This document shows positions 44,659-54,329 of a DNA stretch of 64,000 nucleotides, one piece after another. The DNA is taken from positions 1,065,078,444 through 1,065,142,443 of the forward strand of contig CM066031.1 of NCBI GenBank assembly GCA_033557465.1. Reading direction: 5' to 3'. A program made the translations under genes and the position numbers. Positions within the stretch are counted from its first letter, which is position 1. Each line of letters opens with the position of its first letter. The notes under the pieces were generated by a model that had not been told where the DNA came from, did no database searches, and worked only from the letters and a program-made list of their open reading frames with translations. Origin of the DNA: Ichthyophis bannanicus (Eukaryota; Chordata; Amphibia; Gymnophiona; Ichthyophiidae).

Positions 44659-45478
44659 ACAACAGCCTCCCCTTAAAGGGGAGGAGACTCAGACGTGCCT
44701 TAGAAGAGACAGCTGCTGCCCAATTACGTAACCACAAATAACGCCTGGCTGCTACCACGGAGGCCATATTCTTAGCCAGGCTCCTAATGAGGTCATACTG
44801 GCTATCCGCCAGATAGGCCGATCCGGACTCCAGCCTAGCTGAAATCGCTTTAGCGTCTTCTGGGAAACTGTCTGCCAGCTGAAGTTGTTGGGACCACCTC
44901 AGGCAGGCCCGAGCCACCCAAGCCCCTGATACCGAGGCCTGTAAGGCAAGGGCACTAACATCAAAGGCTTGTTTCAAGAGTGTATCTAATTTCCTATCCT
45001 GGGTATCCCTCAGAGCCGCGCTGCCCTCTACTGGGATAGTTGTCTTCTTTGTTACTGCTGACACCGCTGCGTCTACCCTCGGTGACTTCAGTAGATCCTT
45101 GTCCGGTTCCGGCAATGGGTATAGGCAAGCCATAGAACGGATCCCTCTCAAACTCGATTCTGGTTGGTTCCCCTCCTCCTGGATCATCTGACGCACGACC
45201 CTGTGTAATGGAAGCACCTTCTGAGACTTCCTGATGACCTGGATCAAGGGATCCTCCAAAGCTTTCTCCTCTGCTGGAGTATTGGAGGCCATATTGAGTA
45301 CCTTCAATGACTCATTTATTAATGCAGAGAGCTCCTCCCGGCGAAACACTCGAACTATGCGGGGTTGATCCTCCTCCGGAATCTCCCCCTCTTCCAGCTC
45401 TTCATCCTCCTCTCCTACTTCTCTGTCCGAGACCTCCTCTTCGGGAGAGCCCTGAGATTGAGATACGAATGGCTCCAA
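44393..45478 (-). CDS. DIRS-2 gag-like protein, main part
   Basis: 361 residues: an acidic start ('EEEVSDREVGEEDEELEEGE'), a helical central region ('ALQASVSGAWVARACLRWSQ', 'IRSLAKNMASVVAARRYLW') and a basic, Gly/Arg/Ser-rich end ('SFRGFRGAGRGFGASPSSS'). The basic tail would suit nucleic-acid binding. DIRS first ORFs take the place of gag. The real start is further upstream, in another frame (45902), because of an apparent one-base shift near 45480. Confidence 0.8.
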   Translation of the reverse strand: MEPFVSQSQGSPEEEVSDREVGEEDEELEEGEIPEEDQPRIVRVFRREELSALINESLKVLNMASNTPAEEKALEDPLIQVIRKSQKVLPLHRVVRQMIQEEGNQPESSLRGIRSMACLYPLPEPDKDLLKSPRVDAAVSAVTKKTTIPVEGSAALRDTQDRKLDTLLKQAFDVSALALQASVSGAWVARACLRWSQQLQLADSFPEDAKAISARLESGSAYLADSQYDLIRSLAKNMASVVAARRYLWLRNWAAAVSSKARLSLLPFKGRLLFGEDLEKLVKDLGESKGGRLLEDRPKQGRSSAPLRNQPRDYRRFRQARPNSFLRGHFPSRGQSFRGFRGAGRGFGASPSSSSGPRKPQ

Positions 45479-45485
45479 CCCTTAA

Positions 45486-45902
45486 TAGCCTTGCACGCTT
45501 AGGTGGAGGCCCAGAGTCCAGGGTCCTGGCCCTCACCGGTCCGGCCACAGTGTTTTCCTTCGCTGCCACTGCTTCTCCTGCCCCCTGCCGGCGTAAACAA
45601 TAGGCTTTATGCAAAAGGAGTACAAATTCTGGAGAAAAATGCTCCCAGCCATCCTCCACCCCCCCGGATGTGGAGGGAAGAGACAGAGAGGAGGCCGGCA
45701 CGTCCAAAGCTGAGGGAGGGGGAGAAAGAGATTCCACTCCTCCCTCCTGGGGGTCCCCAGACCCTTGGGAGGTTTGGGCCATATTCAAATGGACTTCTTG
45801 TTCCACTGAAGCCGCCTCTGCAGCGCAACCCCTGCAGATGCCCGCTTCAGAGGTGGTACCCCTACGAGTGCCGCAGGATGGACACCGTGCTTTGCCCGTC
45901 AT
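45486..45902 (-). pseudogene. DIRS-2 gag N-terminus with Cys-rich motif
   Basis: Begins 'MTGKARCPSCGTRRGTT' and 'GICRGCAAEAA', a CxxC...CxxC pair that may bind zinc, followed by Pro/Ser-rich sequence and 'EDGWEHFSPEFVLLLHKAYC'. It loses frame at 'PPKRARLLRVG' (about 45485), where the adjacent frame continues 'EPFVSQSQGSPEEEV'. A run of Leu/Gly codons (TTAAGGGTTGG) is the probable site of the indel. Confidence 0.8.
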
Positions 45903-45924
45903 GCCCCTTTTTTATCAAATAACA

Positions 45925-46819
45925 ATGTCTGAATAATAAAAAACAGAGAAATAATAATAAAAGGATCCAAATTAAATTAGAATAAAATTAAATTAAATTC
46001 AAATTAAATAAATTAAATTAAATTAAATTAAAATTTGGGACTCTGAGAACCCTCCTCCGCCCCAACTGCTAGCTGTAGAGACTAAAATCACAATCCCTCT
46101 AAACCAAACAGAAATAAAAAAGGGGGAGGATTGCTTTACTGATTAACAATTCAATCGTGTATAAAATATTAAACCTGCAAGCTTCCAAACTCAAAAACTT
46201 GCGGTTTTGTAGTCCTTCCTCCAGCGCGTGTACCCAGCGCGAGGAAAACAAGCGCCCTCCATGTGGGTAGGCCTCAGCCACGTGGAGTCCGGGCCGGCGC
46301 CTGTGAGCCTTGCAAGAAGCTGACCGCCGTGCTCTCCATCGAGCTAAAGGCTTCCAATCCTCGGCGCCGTCTAAAGCACACAGCCGCTCCGTGGGCTTCG
46401 GCGCTAGTCGGGGGAGGCCTCCGGTACAGCCGCGGTGCCGCCTCAAGTGCTCAGCCACCTTCCGGGCTTCGGCGCGAGGCGGTGCAGGCTCCCTGAACAG
46501 CGCTGGAGCGTCGGCAGGCTGAACTCGAGAGGGAAGATTCCTCCGGTCCCCCTCACCTGCCGGAAGACTTCTTCTCAGCACTGCAAGAGCGGGCATAAAG
46601 GGAAGGAGAAGGTAGGGGGGGGGAAGGTTTGGAGCTAGAAAATAAAAGGAACAGCTCCCTAAACTAAACAACAGCTATAGCTACAGAAATTAAAAATAAA
46701 TGAAATGAAATGAAATAAAATGATTCAAACTAAATTCAAATTAAATAAATTCAATTAAAATAAACTCCTGTAAGCACTCTGGCTTACTGGAACCCTCCAG
46801 CTGCTTGGAGGCTGAGAAT
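45925..46819. other. DIRS-2 5' region with paired AATTAAAT repeats
   Basis: AT-rich AAATTCAAATTAAATAAATT occurs both near 45995 and near 46735, enclosing a GC-rich block (46200-46560). The minus-strand 190-residue frame across that block has no recognisable domain and a biased Ala/Arg composition; I treat it as leader sequence. The duplicated AT-rich segments may be an internal duplication of the untranslated leader. Confidence 0.6.
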
Positions 46820-46954
46820 ACTGGTGCCTGTGGGTGGTGCCAGTGGTATTTATACCACACCATCATCAAAACGATGGTGGGCTCAGCCTCCAAGCTGCTG
46901 GAAGGGTTGCGCAACCCAGAAGTAAAAGGGACTGGACTGGAGTGACGATAAGGA
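46820..46954. repeat. DIRS-2 right inverted terminal repeat
   Basis: TACTGGTGCCTGTGGGTGGT through ACTGGACTGGAGT, complement of 40958-41083 with no difference that I can see. The outer tip GACGATAAGGAA (to 46954) is unique to this end. The TATA palindrome lies near 46847-46862. Its inner edge also folds on itself (CCAGCTGCTTGGAGGCTGAG with CTCAGCCTCCAAGCTGCTGG). Confidence 0.92.
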
Positions 46955-46982
46955 ACACACACACACACACATACACACACAC
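46955..46982. repeat. CA microsatellite, right flank of DIRS-2
   Basis: CACACACACACACATACACA and onward, the continuation of the left-flank repeat interrupted by DIRS-2. Confidence 0.85.
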
Positions 46983-46984
46983 AC

Positions 46985-47178
46985 CAGGGATTCTCAACCC
47001 TGTCTTGATGTACTCCTTAGCCAGTCAGGTTTTTGGGATAACTACAATGAATATGCATGAGACAGATTTGCATGCACAGCCTCTATTTTACGCTAATCTC
47101 TCGCAGGTATATTTATTGTGGTTATCCTGAAAACCGGACTGGCTAGATGAATCCAGAGGACTGGGTTGGTTTTCCCAG
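46985..47178. mobile_element. Foldback MITE, copy 3
   Basis: TTCTCAACCCTGTC, GCCAGTCAGGTTTTTGGGAT, CATGAGACAGATTTGCATGC and the complementary GGTTATCCTGAAAACCGGAC, CTGGGTTGG. Same family as 17745-17935. Confidence 0.75.
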
Positions 47179-47704
47179 TAATAACTCCCCCGCCCTCCCA
47201 AAAATCCTGCTGCCATCCCTCTTTCCCTGCTGGGCTGGCTCTTAGTGATTCATTTGTTTGTTTCTTTTTCTTAGTTGTAAACTCTACTGTGAAACCTACT
47301 GAATGAACCAAATAGTTTTCTTAATACGTAATGATTGTACCATGTAGTCTGCTGCTAGCTGCTATGTCCTCCTAGTGGTAGAGAAATCTGGCAATAACAG
47401 TGTAGAGACCACTTGGATCATTTCACTAAAAAACAATTGCATTATCCAGTGTCCCTAATAATTATTGCATGATGTAGGGAGAAATGTGTAGCATTTTCCA
47501 GATCATGGGAAGTTCTTGCTGCCAGTCGTTTTAGGCTGGGAGGAGACTTCCTTGAGAGGGAAAAGCCCACCAACTTTAAAAACTTCATCTAAAGGCAGTT
47601 TCCTGTCTTTACTCCTAGCCATTGCACCAAAATGACGTAAGTAGGTGCTTGCTTGTACCAAAATAGGGCAAGTGCCTCTGGCATAGCGCCAGAGCTCATC
47701 ACCC
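47179..47704. other. No gene recognised
   Basis: The frame at 47503-47745 runs into the next MITE and shows no domain. Confidence 0.45.
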
Positions 47705-47913
47705 ACATAGGGCAGGGGTGGGCAATTCCGGCCCTCGTGCACCACAATCCAGCCTGGTTTTCATGACGTCCCTAATGAATATTCATGGACCTATTTCCAT
47801 ACAATGGAAGGCAGTGGATGCAAATAGATCTCATGAATATTCATTAGGGACATCATGAAAACCAGGCTAGATTGTGGTGCACGAGGGCTGGAATTGCCCA
47901 CCCCTGACATCGG
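47705..47913. mobile_element. hAT-type foldback MITE with 8-bp duplication
   Basis: Element 47713-47905 starts CAGGGGTGGGCAATTCC and ends in the complement GGAATTGCCCACCCCTG. The arms extend about 90 bases (GGCCCTCGTGCACCACAATC, AATGAATATTCATG). Flanks ACATAGGG (47705-47712) and ACATCGGA (47906-47913) match at 6 of 8 positions. CAGGGGTGGGCAA ends with an 8-bp duplication are typical of hAT MITEs. Confidence 0.85.
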
Positions 47914-48483
47914 AGAAAGAGCTGCAGCAACCACCCTAACCAGACATGAAGAGAGAGAGGCTTGGAGCCACTCCATCAATCGAGGGAGGTGCTCATCTAG
48001 AAGATGATGGTTCCTTGCAGGGCATCTGCAAAGAACACAAGGTGAATAACCAATAAAAGAGGAGAAGAAACACCAAGATACCTAAAGTAACGGGATGTGG
48101 GGAACAGATCACAGCCCCAATCTCATTACCTTGAGGGGAGAAGAGGGGAAAGAAAAAGCACTAAAATTTACAAGTACCAGTAACTGGTCAATAAGCTGAG
48201 TGGGGGTGGCATAAAGTGACCATTACAAACAGTAGAGTGCAGACTGCCGGAGGGAATGGCGTAAACTGCACCCCATACATTACAAGATGAAACTAATCTA
48301 CTGTATTAGAGTTCTATTCATATTAAGATGCTAAATGATAAAGTTGTTTATTGATGACCTTTATTTTAAGTAAGCCTTCAGTTCAGAAAACAAATCTCCA
48401 GACTGAACTCTATTGAGAAGGGTGAATGTAAGATTGTCAAATGCCAAATCCTTAAAACCTCCTTACAAGTCTGAACTCTCTAA
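47914..48483. other. No gene recognised
   Basis: No frame, repeat or RNA gene assigned. Confidence 0.45.
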
Positions 48484-48655
48484 CATAGTATATGACGGCA
48501 GATAAAGACCAGTATAGTCCATCTAGTCTGCCCAGTAAAGTGAGTAGAGTGGTTGTATCCACCACTACATGCAGGTCACATTCCCACCCCCGCTATCTAC
48601 TGAAGCATAAAAGATACTTGTTTGCTTTGATTTCATCCTCTTGTTATCAAATACA
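48484..48655 (-). mobile_element. CR1-clade 3' end fragment (CR1-E)
   Basis: ACATAGTATATGACGGCAGA, AAGACCAGTATAGTCC, then a Thr/Ser-rich stretch ending CTTTGATTTCATCCTCTTGT. Same subfamily 3' UTR as CR1-D at 39121. Confidence 0.8.
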
Positions 48656-49827
48656 CGTTACGTTGCAAGAAGAGCACTTATACGGGTAAAATCCTTTGCG
48701 ATGCAGCTCTGTTTTTCAGCCTGTATCTTTCTAAAATGGCTATCGCTACTGTACATGCCTGCAAATACGTGTGTATTTTCTAGCATCCTTAACCGTATTT
48801 TACAAATGGCTTCGCTTTTGGGGGGCTATTAAATATCCCGACCTGGATATCCTGAGTCCTACCTACCTATGCAAAAATTGGGTTTATAGCCTTGTGGGAG
48901 GGATTTCGGATATCACTGCTGGGAGCACAAAATCCATTCTGATAAAAGCAGGAAAGCATCCCCTCTAAGACGAGCCATGTGTCACAGGCTTGAATCTAAA
49001 CCTTATTGTGAACACAGGGGGCACTTTCACTAGACTGTACCGAAGATTGTTTTCAATTTTGCAGATCAAGATGAGAGCTGTTAAAGCACAGGCCCAATCT
49101 GGCCACGCCCTTGAAAATGTCATAGCTTTTATAAAATTCATCGACCAACAATGGTTCAACTCTGTTTCAAATACTTCGAGTTCATCTCTGGGGACAATGG
49201 CAGGAGTCGTGTTAACATTTTCTTTTGAAACCACAACAGAATCCTAAGTAAACACTTGCTTATACAAACTATAGAATGCTGCAGGCATTTATATTGCATT
49301 TCAGTAATTCAGACCATATTTACACTCTCTCTCTCTCTCTAAAGCACTGTTTTTCTCTTTTCTCTGGAATAACAAATTATCACTAAGGGGCTTATGCAAT
49401 AAATCTTTAACTTACAAAACAGTTACAATTTTAACATGCATGATAAAATACCACTTAGAGGTATTCAATAAGTTTTACCCCCATGCATATCACATGTTAT
49501 TTAAACCTACATTGGCCACGGTTGTAGTCTGCATTGAAAGAAGAAAGGGATAACTGTGCATGCTAGCCAGGAGCCAAAACCCCCTGTGTGAACCAATCCA
49601 AAGTGGAAGGGGCAGCTGGCACAGACAATTCCCCCCCCCCCCCCACACCCAAACCATTTCACAAACTCTTCCTGCTTCAGGGGCCATATAAGTAATTCTC
49701 CTCAAAAGATTCCACCCATAACATTCATCTTCCATCGAAGCAATACTCCTGACCTTGAAGTTATTAAATTCAGAGTTTGCAACACAAAGGTCTGTGCAGG
49801 CAACTTGACCAGATAAATAACAGTAAT
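48656..49827. other. No gene recognised; short microsatellites
   Basis: A CT repeat at about 49326-49342 and a poly-C run at about 49630-49645. Opposed frames at 48965-49247 show no domain. Confidence 0.45.
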
Positions 49828-49907
49828 CACAGGTCTGCGACTAAAAAGCTGTTTGATTATTTTCATCTAATTTCCATGTATTTTGGTGTGCTGAAAACAA
49901 ATAAAAT
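49828..49907. repeat. Left terminal inverted repeat of the 49.8-kb transposon
   Basis: CACAGGTCTGCGACTAAAAA, then GCTGTTTGATTATTTTCATC and TTTTGGTGTGCTGAAAAC. Matches the complement of 52625-52702 apart from a poly-A/poly-T difference after the first 11 bases. Confidence 0.8.
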
Positions 49908-50382
49908 ATTGAAAAAACTCCTAGACATCATGATTTGCCACAACATGCAAAATTGTCTTCAAATTTATCAAATTTTTTCAAATTACTATTAATTAATTCA
50001 CATAAGTGCATTTAAGATACAAAATGCCAAAAAAAACCTTAAAGGGGTTGTCCGAGTTATGTAAAAAAAAAAAAATAGCACTGTAAATCTGATGGTCAGC
50101 AATATATACATAAGCTAAGCAAGTTTTAAGTCCGTGCTTTTAATGGTAGAAGGGGTTAATCTTTCCTGAAGAATCCAATGGGAGGGAGACACAGGGCAGA
50201 TAGCAGCAGCTTTGGTCAGTGCAGGGGGGCTTGGCCAGCACTGTGACGTCTCGTGTACAGACACAGAGCTGCTCTCTCCTGCATGCCACACTTGTGCACG
50301 AATCATCAGGTTCTTGGTTCTAGGCTGTTCACACTTTTTCATCGCAATTCGTGTTAGCTCGTCATTCTTAAACCGTTATGTT

Positions 50383-52449
50383 ATGGCTCCGCGAAAGTGT
50401 ATTAATTCGCCAGACAGTTTCTGTTTCATCTGTGGTGAATATACAGTGTTGAAGCAACAGCAGAATATTACAGACTTTGTGAAAAAAGTATATTTTGCAT
50501 ACTTTGGACTAAAAATTGGAGATCAAGATAAAGTCTGAGCGCCTCATAAAGTGTGCAAACGGTGTGTTGAGGACCTCCGAAACTGGCTCAAGGGTAAGAA
50601 AAAATATTTCCATTATGGGATTCCTATGGTATGGCGAGAGCAAAAGAACCATAGTGACGACTGTTACTTTTGTTCATGCGATGTGAAAGGGTTTAATTCC
50701 AAATGGAAGCATTCCATTTCATACCTCAATCTTCACTCGGCAATTCGTCCCATCCCCCATGGCACAGATATACTAGTACCCAAGCCCCCTGCTACCTTGG
50801 AAGAGATACCTAGCTCCGATGAAGGTGAAGTCATACCTGAACCAGATGACAAATCAAGTTCTGACTTTGAAGATGATACAAGACCAAAATTGTTTTTCTC
50901 AGGAGGAGATGAATGATTTGGTAAGAGACTTGAATCTTCCCAAAGATGCCGCTGAGTTACTCGGATCAAGCCTTAAAACTCCACCTGTTCACAAAATGTT
51001 ACTCTGAAACCTCCAGCGATAGAAGCACAACCAACAACCTGCAAACCTCCCCCATACATCAGTCGCCCCTACACGTCAACACCACAGATAATAGGTAGTC
51101 CCCCCTCAAACCCTACCAACCTTCACAAAACTAATGCAACACCCATCTACATTAAAGTATTGTACATAGTTCAAGTTAATATTTATTTAGTTTCCCTGGT
51201 TTCGCTCCCATGTTCATTTCCCTGTTATTTGTAAACTCAATGTTGTTTGTATACATTGCAGTACATTTGTTCAATGTACACCGTGCTGATTTTAATAGCG
51301 CGGTATAGAAGAAATGTCAAATAAATAAATAAATAAATAAATAATAAATCAAGGCTGAAAATCAGGAATTTATTGTTGCCAGGAGAGTCATCTTCATGGT
51401 TCAGACATCGTGAAAAGGAGTTCGTTCCTTACTTCGCCCAGGAAGGCAAGTTGGTTTATTGCATCGATGTCGAAGGTCTGATGGGTCAATTTAAAATCCA
51501 ATATGATTCAGAGCAATGGCGTCTTTTTATAGATTCTTCAAAAAGAAGTCTCAAAGCAGTTTTACTCCACAACGGTTTTTACGCTTCCATACCTGTAGGT
51601 CATTCCGTACACTTGAAGGAAACCTACGAGAACTTGGAATTGGTTCTTCGTACACTTAAATATGAAGCCCATGGTCGGCAAGTGTGTGGGGACTTGAAGG
51701 TCTTGTGCATGCTGCTCGGGCAACAAGCTGGGTATACCAAATAGCCTTGTTTTCTGTGTCTATGGGACAGTCGAGACCGACAAAATCACTGGACCAAGAA
51801 GAGTTGGCAGCCGAGGGTGCTAACAGTCGGTGAAAAAAATGTCCTCCGAGAAACTTTGGTACCTTCCCATAAAGTTCTTCTACCACCTCTCCACATAAAA
51901 TTGGGATTCATGAAGCAATTCGTAAAATCACTTCCAAGAGATGGAGAATGCTTCAAATACTTGGTCACCAAGTTTCCAGGCCTGTCGGAGGCAAAATTGA
52001 AAGAAGGTGTGTTCGTCGGACCAGACATTAGAAGGCTTATAGTTGATCAAGAGTTTGTCAATACCATGACGGATCCTCAAAAAGAAGGGTGGATTGCATT
52101 TAAAGAAGTTGTACAGAAATATTTAGGCAATAACAAAGATCCTCACTACAAAAAGATCGTCGGACGAATGCTGAAAGCATTTCAAGCTTTAGGTTGCCCG
52201 ATGAGTTTGAAAATGCATTTCCTCCAGTCCCACCTTGACTACTTTCCTGAAAATTTGGGAGCTGTGAGTGAGGAACAAGGTGAACGATTCCACCAAGACA
52301 TTAAAGAGATGGAAAGGAGATACCAGGGAAAATGGAGCATTACAATGATGGCAGACTACTGTTGGATGCTTCAGAGAGACATTCCAGATGCTACTCACAA
52401 GCGTAAATGCTCCAAGAGGAGCCTCACAAGGAAGAAGAATCGAGTTTAG
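50383..52449 (+). pseudogene. Putative transposase, orphan metazoan family (MAPRKC... / HFLQSHLDYFPENLG...)
   Basis: Starts at ATG 50383 ('MAPRKCINSPDSFCFICGE'). The N-terminal zinc-like region has 'FCFICGE', 'APHKVCKRCVEDL' and 'DDCYFCSCDV'; an acidic linker follows. Later come 'LVRDLNLPKDAAELLGSSLK', 'EQWRLFIDSSKRSLKAVLLH', 'QVCGDLKVLCMLLGQQAGY', 'LPPLHIKLGFMKQFVKSL', 'MHFLQSHLDYFPENLGAV' and 'SEEQGERFHQDIKEMERRY'. Related proteins occur in many copies across animals as uncharacterised predictions. The Asp of 'FIDSS', Asp of 'CGDLK' and Glu of 'EEQGERFHQD' are candidate DDE residues by inference. Damage: TGA at 50536-50538 (Trp position), a frameshift near 50897, the L2 insertion and TAG at 51742-51744. 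Confidence 0.8.
50979..51348 (+). mobile_element. L2-type LINE 3' tail inserted in the transposase gene
   Basis: Flanked by diverged copies TCAAGCCTTAAAA (50966-50978) and TCAAGGCTGAAAA (51349-51361). It ends GTACACCGTGCTGATTTT, AATAGCGCGGTATAGAAG and an AAATAAATAAAT run, the tail type of L2-A and of the SINEs. It contains no coding blocks: a severely 5'-truncated copy. Confidence 0.75.
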
Positions 52450-52624
52450 TGTGTGTAGGTGAGCTCATTTCAGTTCAAAAAAGGATTTTCATGAAAATAT
52501 TGTAATAAAACTTTAATTTTATAAGTCTATTTCCATTTATTTTGAGGTATTGCCTTATTTAACATAGTTACCTAAATTGTCAGGAAACGTGATGTCCTAT
52601 GACAAAATGGAGGTCATTTTCGGA

Positions 52625-52702
52625 TTCAGCACATCAAAAAACATAAAGATTACGTGGAATAACCAAAACAGCTCTCGAAAAAATTTTTTTTGCAGACCTG
52701 TG
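52625..52702. repeat. Right terminal inverted repeat of the 49.8-kb transposon
   Basis: TTCAGCACATCAAAAAACAT, then AACCAAAACAGCTCTC and a poly-T run before GCAGACCTGTG. Complement of the left end. Confidence 0.8.
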
Positions 52703-52705
52703 AAT

Positions 52706-53204
52706 TGAATATTGCTTACAATGACAGTAATAAGTCAAGCTGCAACTGTTTTTTGTGAAAATGTTATATTATATTATGAATGAAAAACAAAGATAAAAAT
52801 TTGATACATTTATTGAAATAAACATTTTTACAACAAACATATAATTTTTTTTTTGTAGATCAATGATGCTTATGCAAAAGCCGAACATATGAAACAGACG
52901 TCATTGGCTGTGAAAGACTGAGGTCCCTTTTCTCCCATTTTTGAAAATATTATTTTTCCAAAGATTTATTTTTGCGCAAAGACCACATTAGTTATGTGTA
53001 TATTGAAATACCCAATTATCATTCAATTAGTTTGATCTACATTTAATGACATCAACCATTCAAGAAACTGTCATATGTCCATGGCCACATAGCCTCATTA
53101 TGAACTACTAGGGCCCTGGACAGAGAGATATTAAACCTAGCAAACCATGGCATAGCTAGAGTTTCTTTGGCAAGAATTAATACCCTCACCCTCACCCTTT
53201 AGTT
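52706..53204. other. No gene recognised
   Basis: AT-rich, with no supported feature. Confidence 0.45.
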
Positions 53205-53396
53205 CTAACATAGAAACTGGAATAAATTTATGGGGAAAATCTCTTTACAAATTAGATTGTCAGCAGGAGTTAACCAAGTTTCTGCAATACAGAAAATATC
53301 CAAGATACCATCAATAATAAGATCATGAATAATATGGGCTTTCACCCTTATTAGTCTAGCATTCAGAAAACAAACCATACTTGTTATGGCAGGCAA
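53205..53396 (-). pseudogene. LINE endonuclease fragment (L2-like)
   Basis: 63 codons reading 'FLNARLIRVKAHIIHDLII' and 'ILDIFCIAETWLTPADN'. The Asn of 'NAR' and the Glu of 'ETW' are conserved active-site positions of apurinic-type LINE endonucleases. The rest of the LINE is missing. The frame is short, but the motif spacing matches the L2-A endonuclease. Confidence 0.7.
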
Positions 53397-54030
53397 GTTA
53401 GATTCAGTATATTGCCCTTTCTAAACATTGATGATTTACTTGATAGCACACCATACCTTCCTTGACTAGAGATTGTGTTTACTGGAAACGTAGCCATAGT
53501 AGGAAGGAGAAACTTTACAAAAGTAAAAAGTAGCAAAACATTTCTGGCCGCACAAAGCCCGAATGAAGGGTGCACAAATAGGTGCACCCCTTCATTGGTG
53601 CGCTCAGGTTAGCATGCAACAGTGGCGCTCAAGTAGACATCAAAGTGGGCGGAGCTTATGCCTGACTCACCAGCATGGTAAGGCCAAGTTATCGCATGAG
53701 CCCGGTACAACTGCACTATACCATTCTTCTCAGAGCAAGCACTGGTTTGTTTTGAAATTGGTAATGTCTGAAACAGGTTTTATAGACTGAATTTTTCTAA
53801 GAAAGACTTGAAGACAGCCGAAATCTGTGTCTCAAGCATTAACTTCATTTTAAATGAAGACTGCCTAAACCTTTTTTGGCCCCACACATTCCTATATTGA
53901 GATCACATGGAAGGGGGTACAATGAGGCAATGTGACCCATACAAATCATCCCGCAGTAAAAGTATTGAATAGCATAAGGAATCCGAAGATTTTCTGTGCA
54001 TGGTAAAAATTTTATACCTGTTCAGAGACA
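53397..54030. other. No gene; small hairpin at 53562-53597
   Basis: AATGAAGGGTGCACAAATAG faces TAGGTGCACCCCTTCATT, giving a short perfect hairpin. No coding feature. Confidence 0.5.
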
Positions 54031-54245
54031 TATATTATATTTTTATTTATTATTTATTTATTTTATTTTATTTTATTGCTTTTCTATACCGCACTATTTA
54101 TTATCAGCGCGGTTTACAGGAAATGTATTTGTGCAAAGAGGGCAGTTCAATGCACTTACAATAAAACAGGGTAAATAAACATGGATAACAGGTTAACAGG
54201 TAACAACTATTTACAATTAAGTATGCAGGCTTATACACCTATCTT

Positions 54246-54329
54246 GTTGGTAAGTACAGTTGATACGGCAATGACATTCTGTAAATTGTTGGTAAGTACA
54301 GTTGATACGGCAATGACATTCTGTAAATT
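54246..54329. repeat. 42-bp tandem duplication in the L2-A 3' region
   Basis: TTGGTAAGTACAGTTGATAC plus GGCAATGACATTCTGTAAAT occurs twice in succession, downstream of the RT stop. Likely a recent local duplication. Confidence 0.9.

Larger units (their letters stand above)
40916..46954 (-). mobile_element. DIRS-type retrotransposon (DIRS-2), structurally complete and young
   Basis: Minus-strand order: inverted terminal repeat, 5' region, gag-like ORFs, RT, RNase H with downstream domain, tyrosine recombinase, internal complementary region, inverted terminal repeat. The terminal repeats look identical over about 125 bases. Coding damage is limited: one frameshift in gag, an in-frame TGA and one frameshift in RT, and a lost catalytic Arg in the recombinase. 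The element is about 6.04 kb and inserted in CA-repeat DNA without target duplication. Confidence 0.95.
49825..52705 (+). mobile_element. DNA transposon with long terminal inverted repeats, encoding a widespread orphan protein
   Basis: Ends: CACAGGTCTGC at 49828 and its complement GCAGACCTGTG ending at 52702, flanked by AAT on both sides (49825-49827, 52703-52705). The inverted similarity continues for at least 80 bases with small gaps (AGCTGTTT, TTATT, ATGT.TTTTG, TGTGCTGAA on both arms). A CAC-start terminus with a 3-bp duplication would suit a CACTA/EnSpm-like element, but this is inference. The single gene inside (50383-52449) is the putative transposase. An L2 tail is inserted at 50979-51348. 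Confidence 0.8.

Noticed and set aside
46099..46671. 190-codon frame in the DIRS-2 leader
   Set aside because: Ala/Arg-rich with no domain and lies in the untranslated leader; opposite-strand frames are equally long.
50383..52449. Host single-exon gene
   Set aside because: Premature stops, a frameshift and a LINE insertion interrupt it, and inverted repeats bound it as a transposon.
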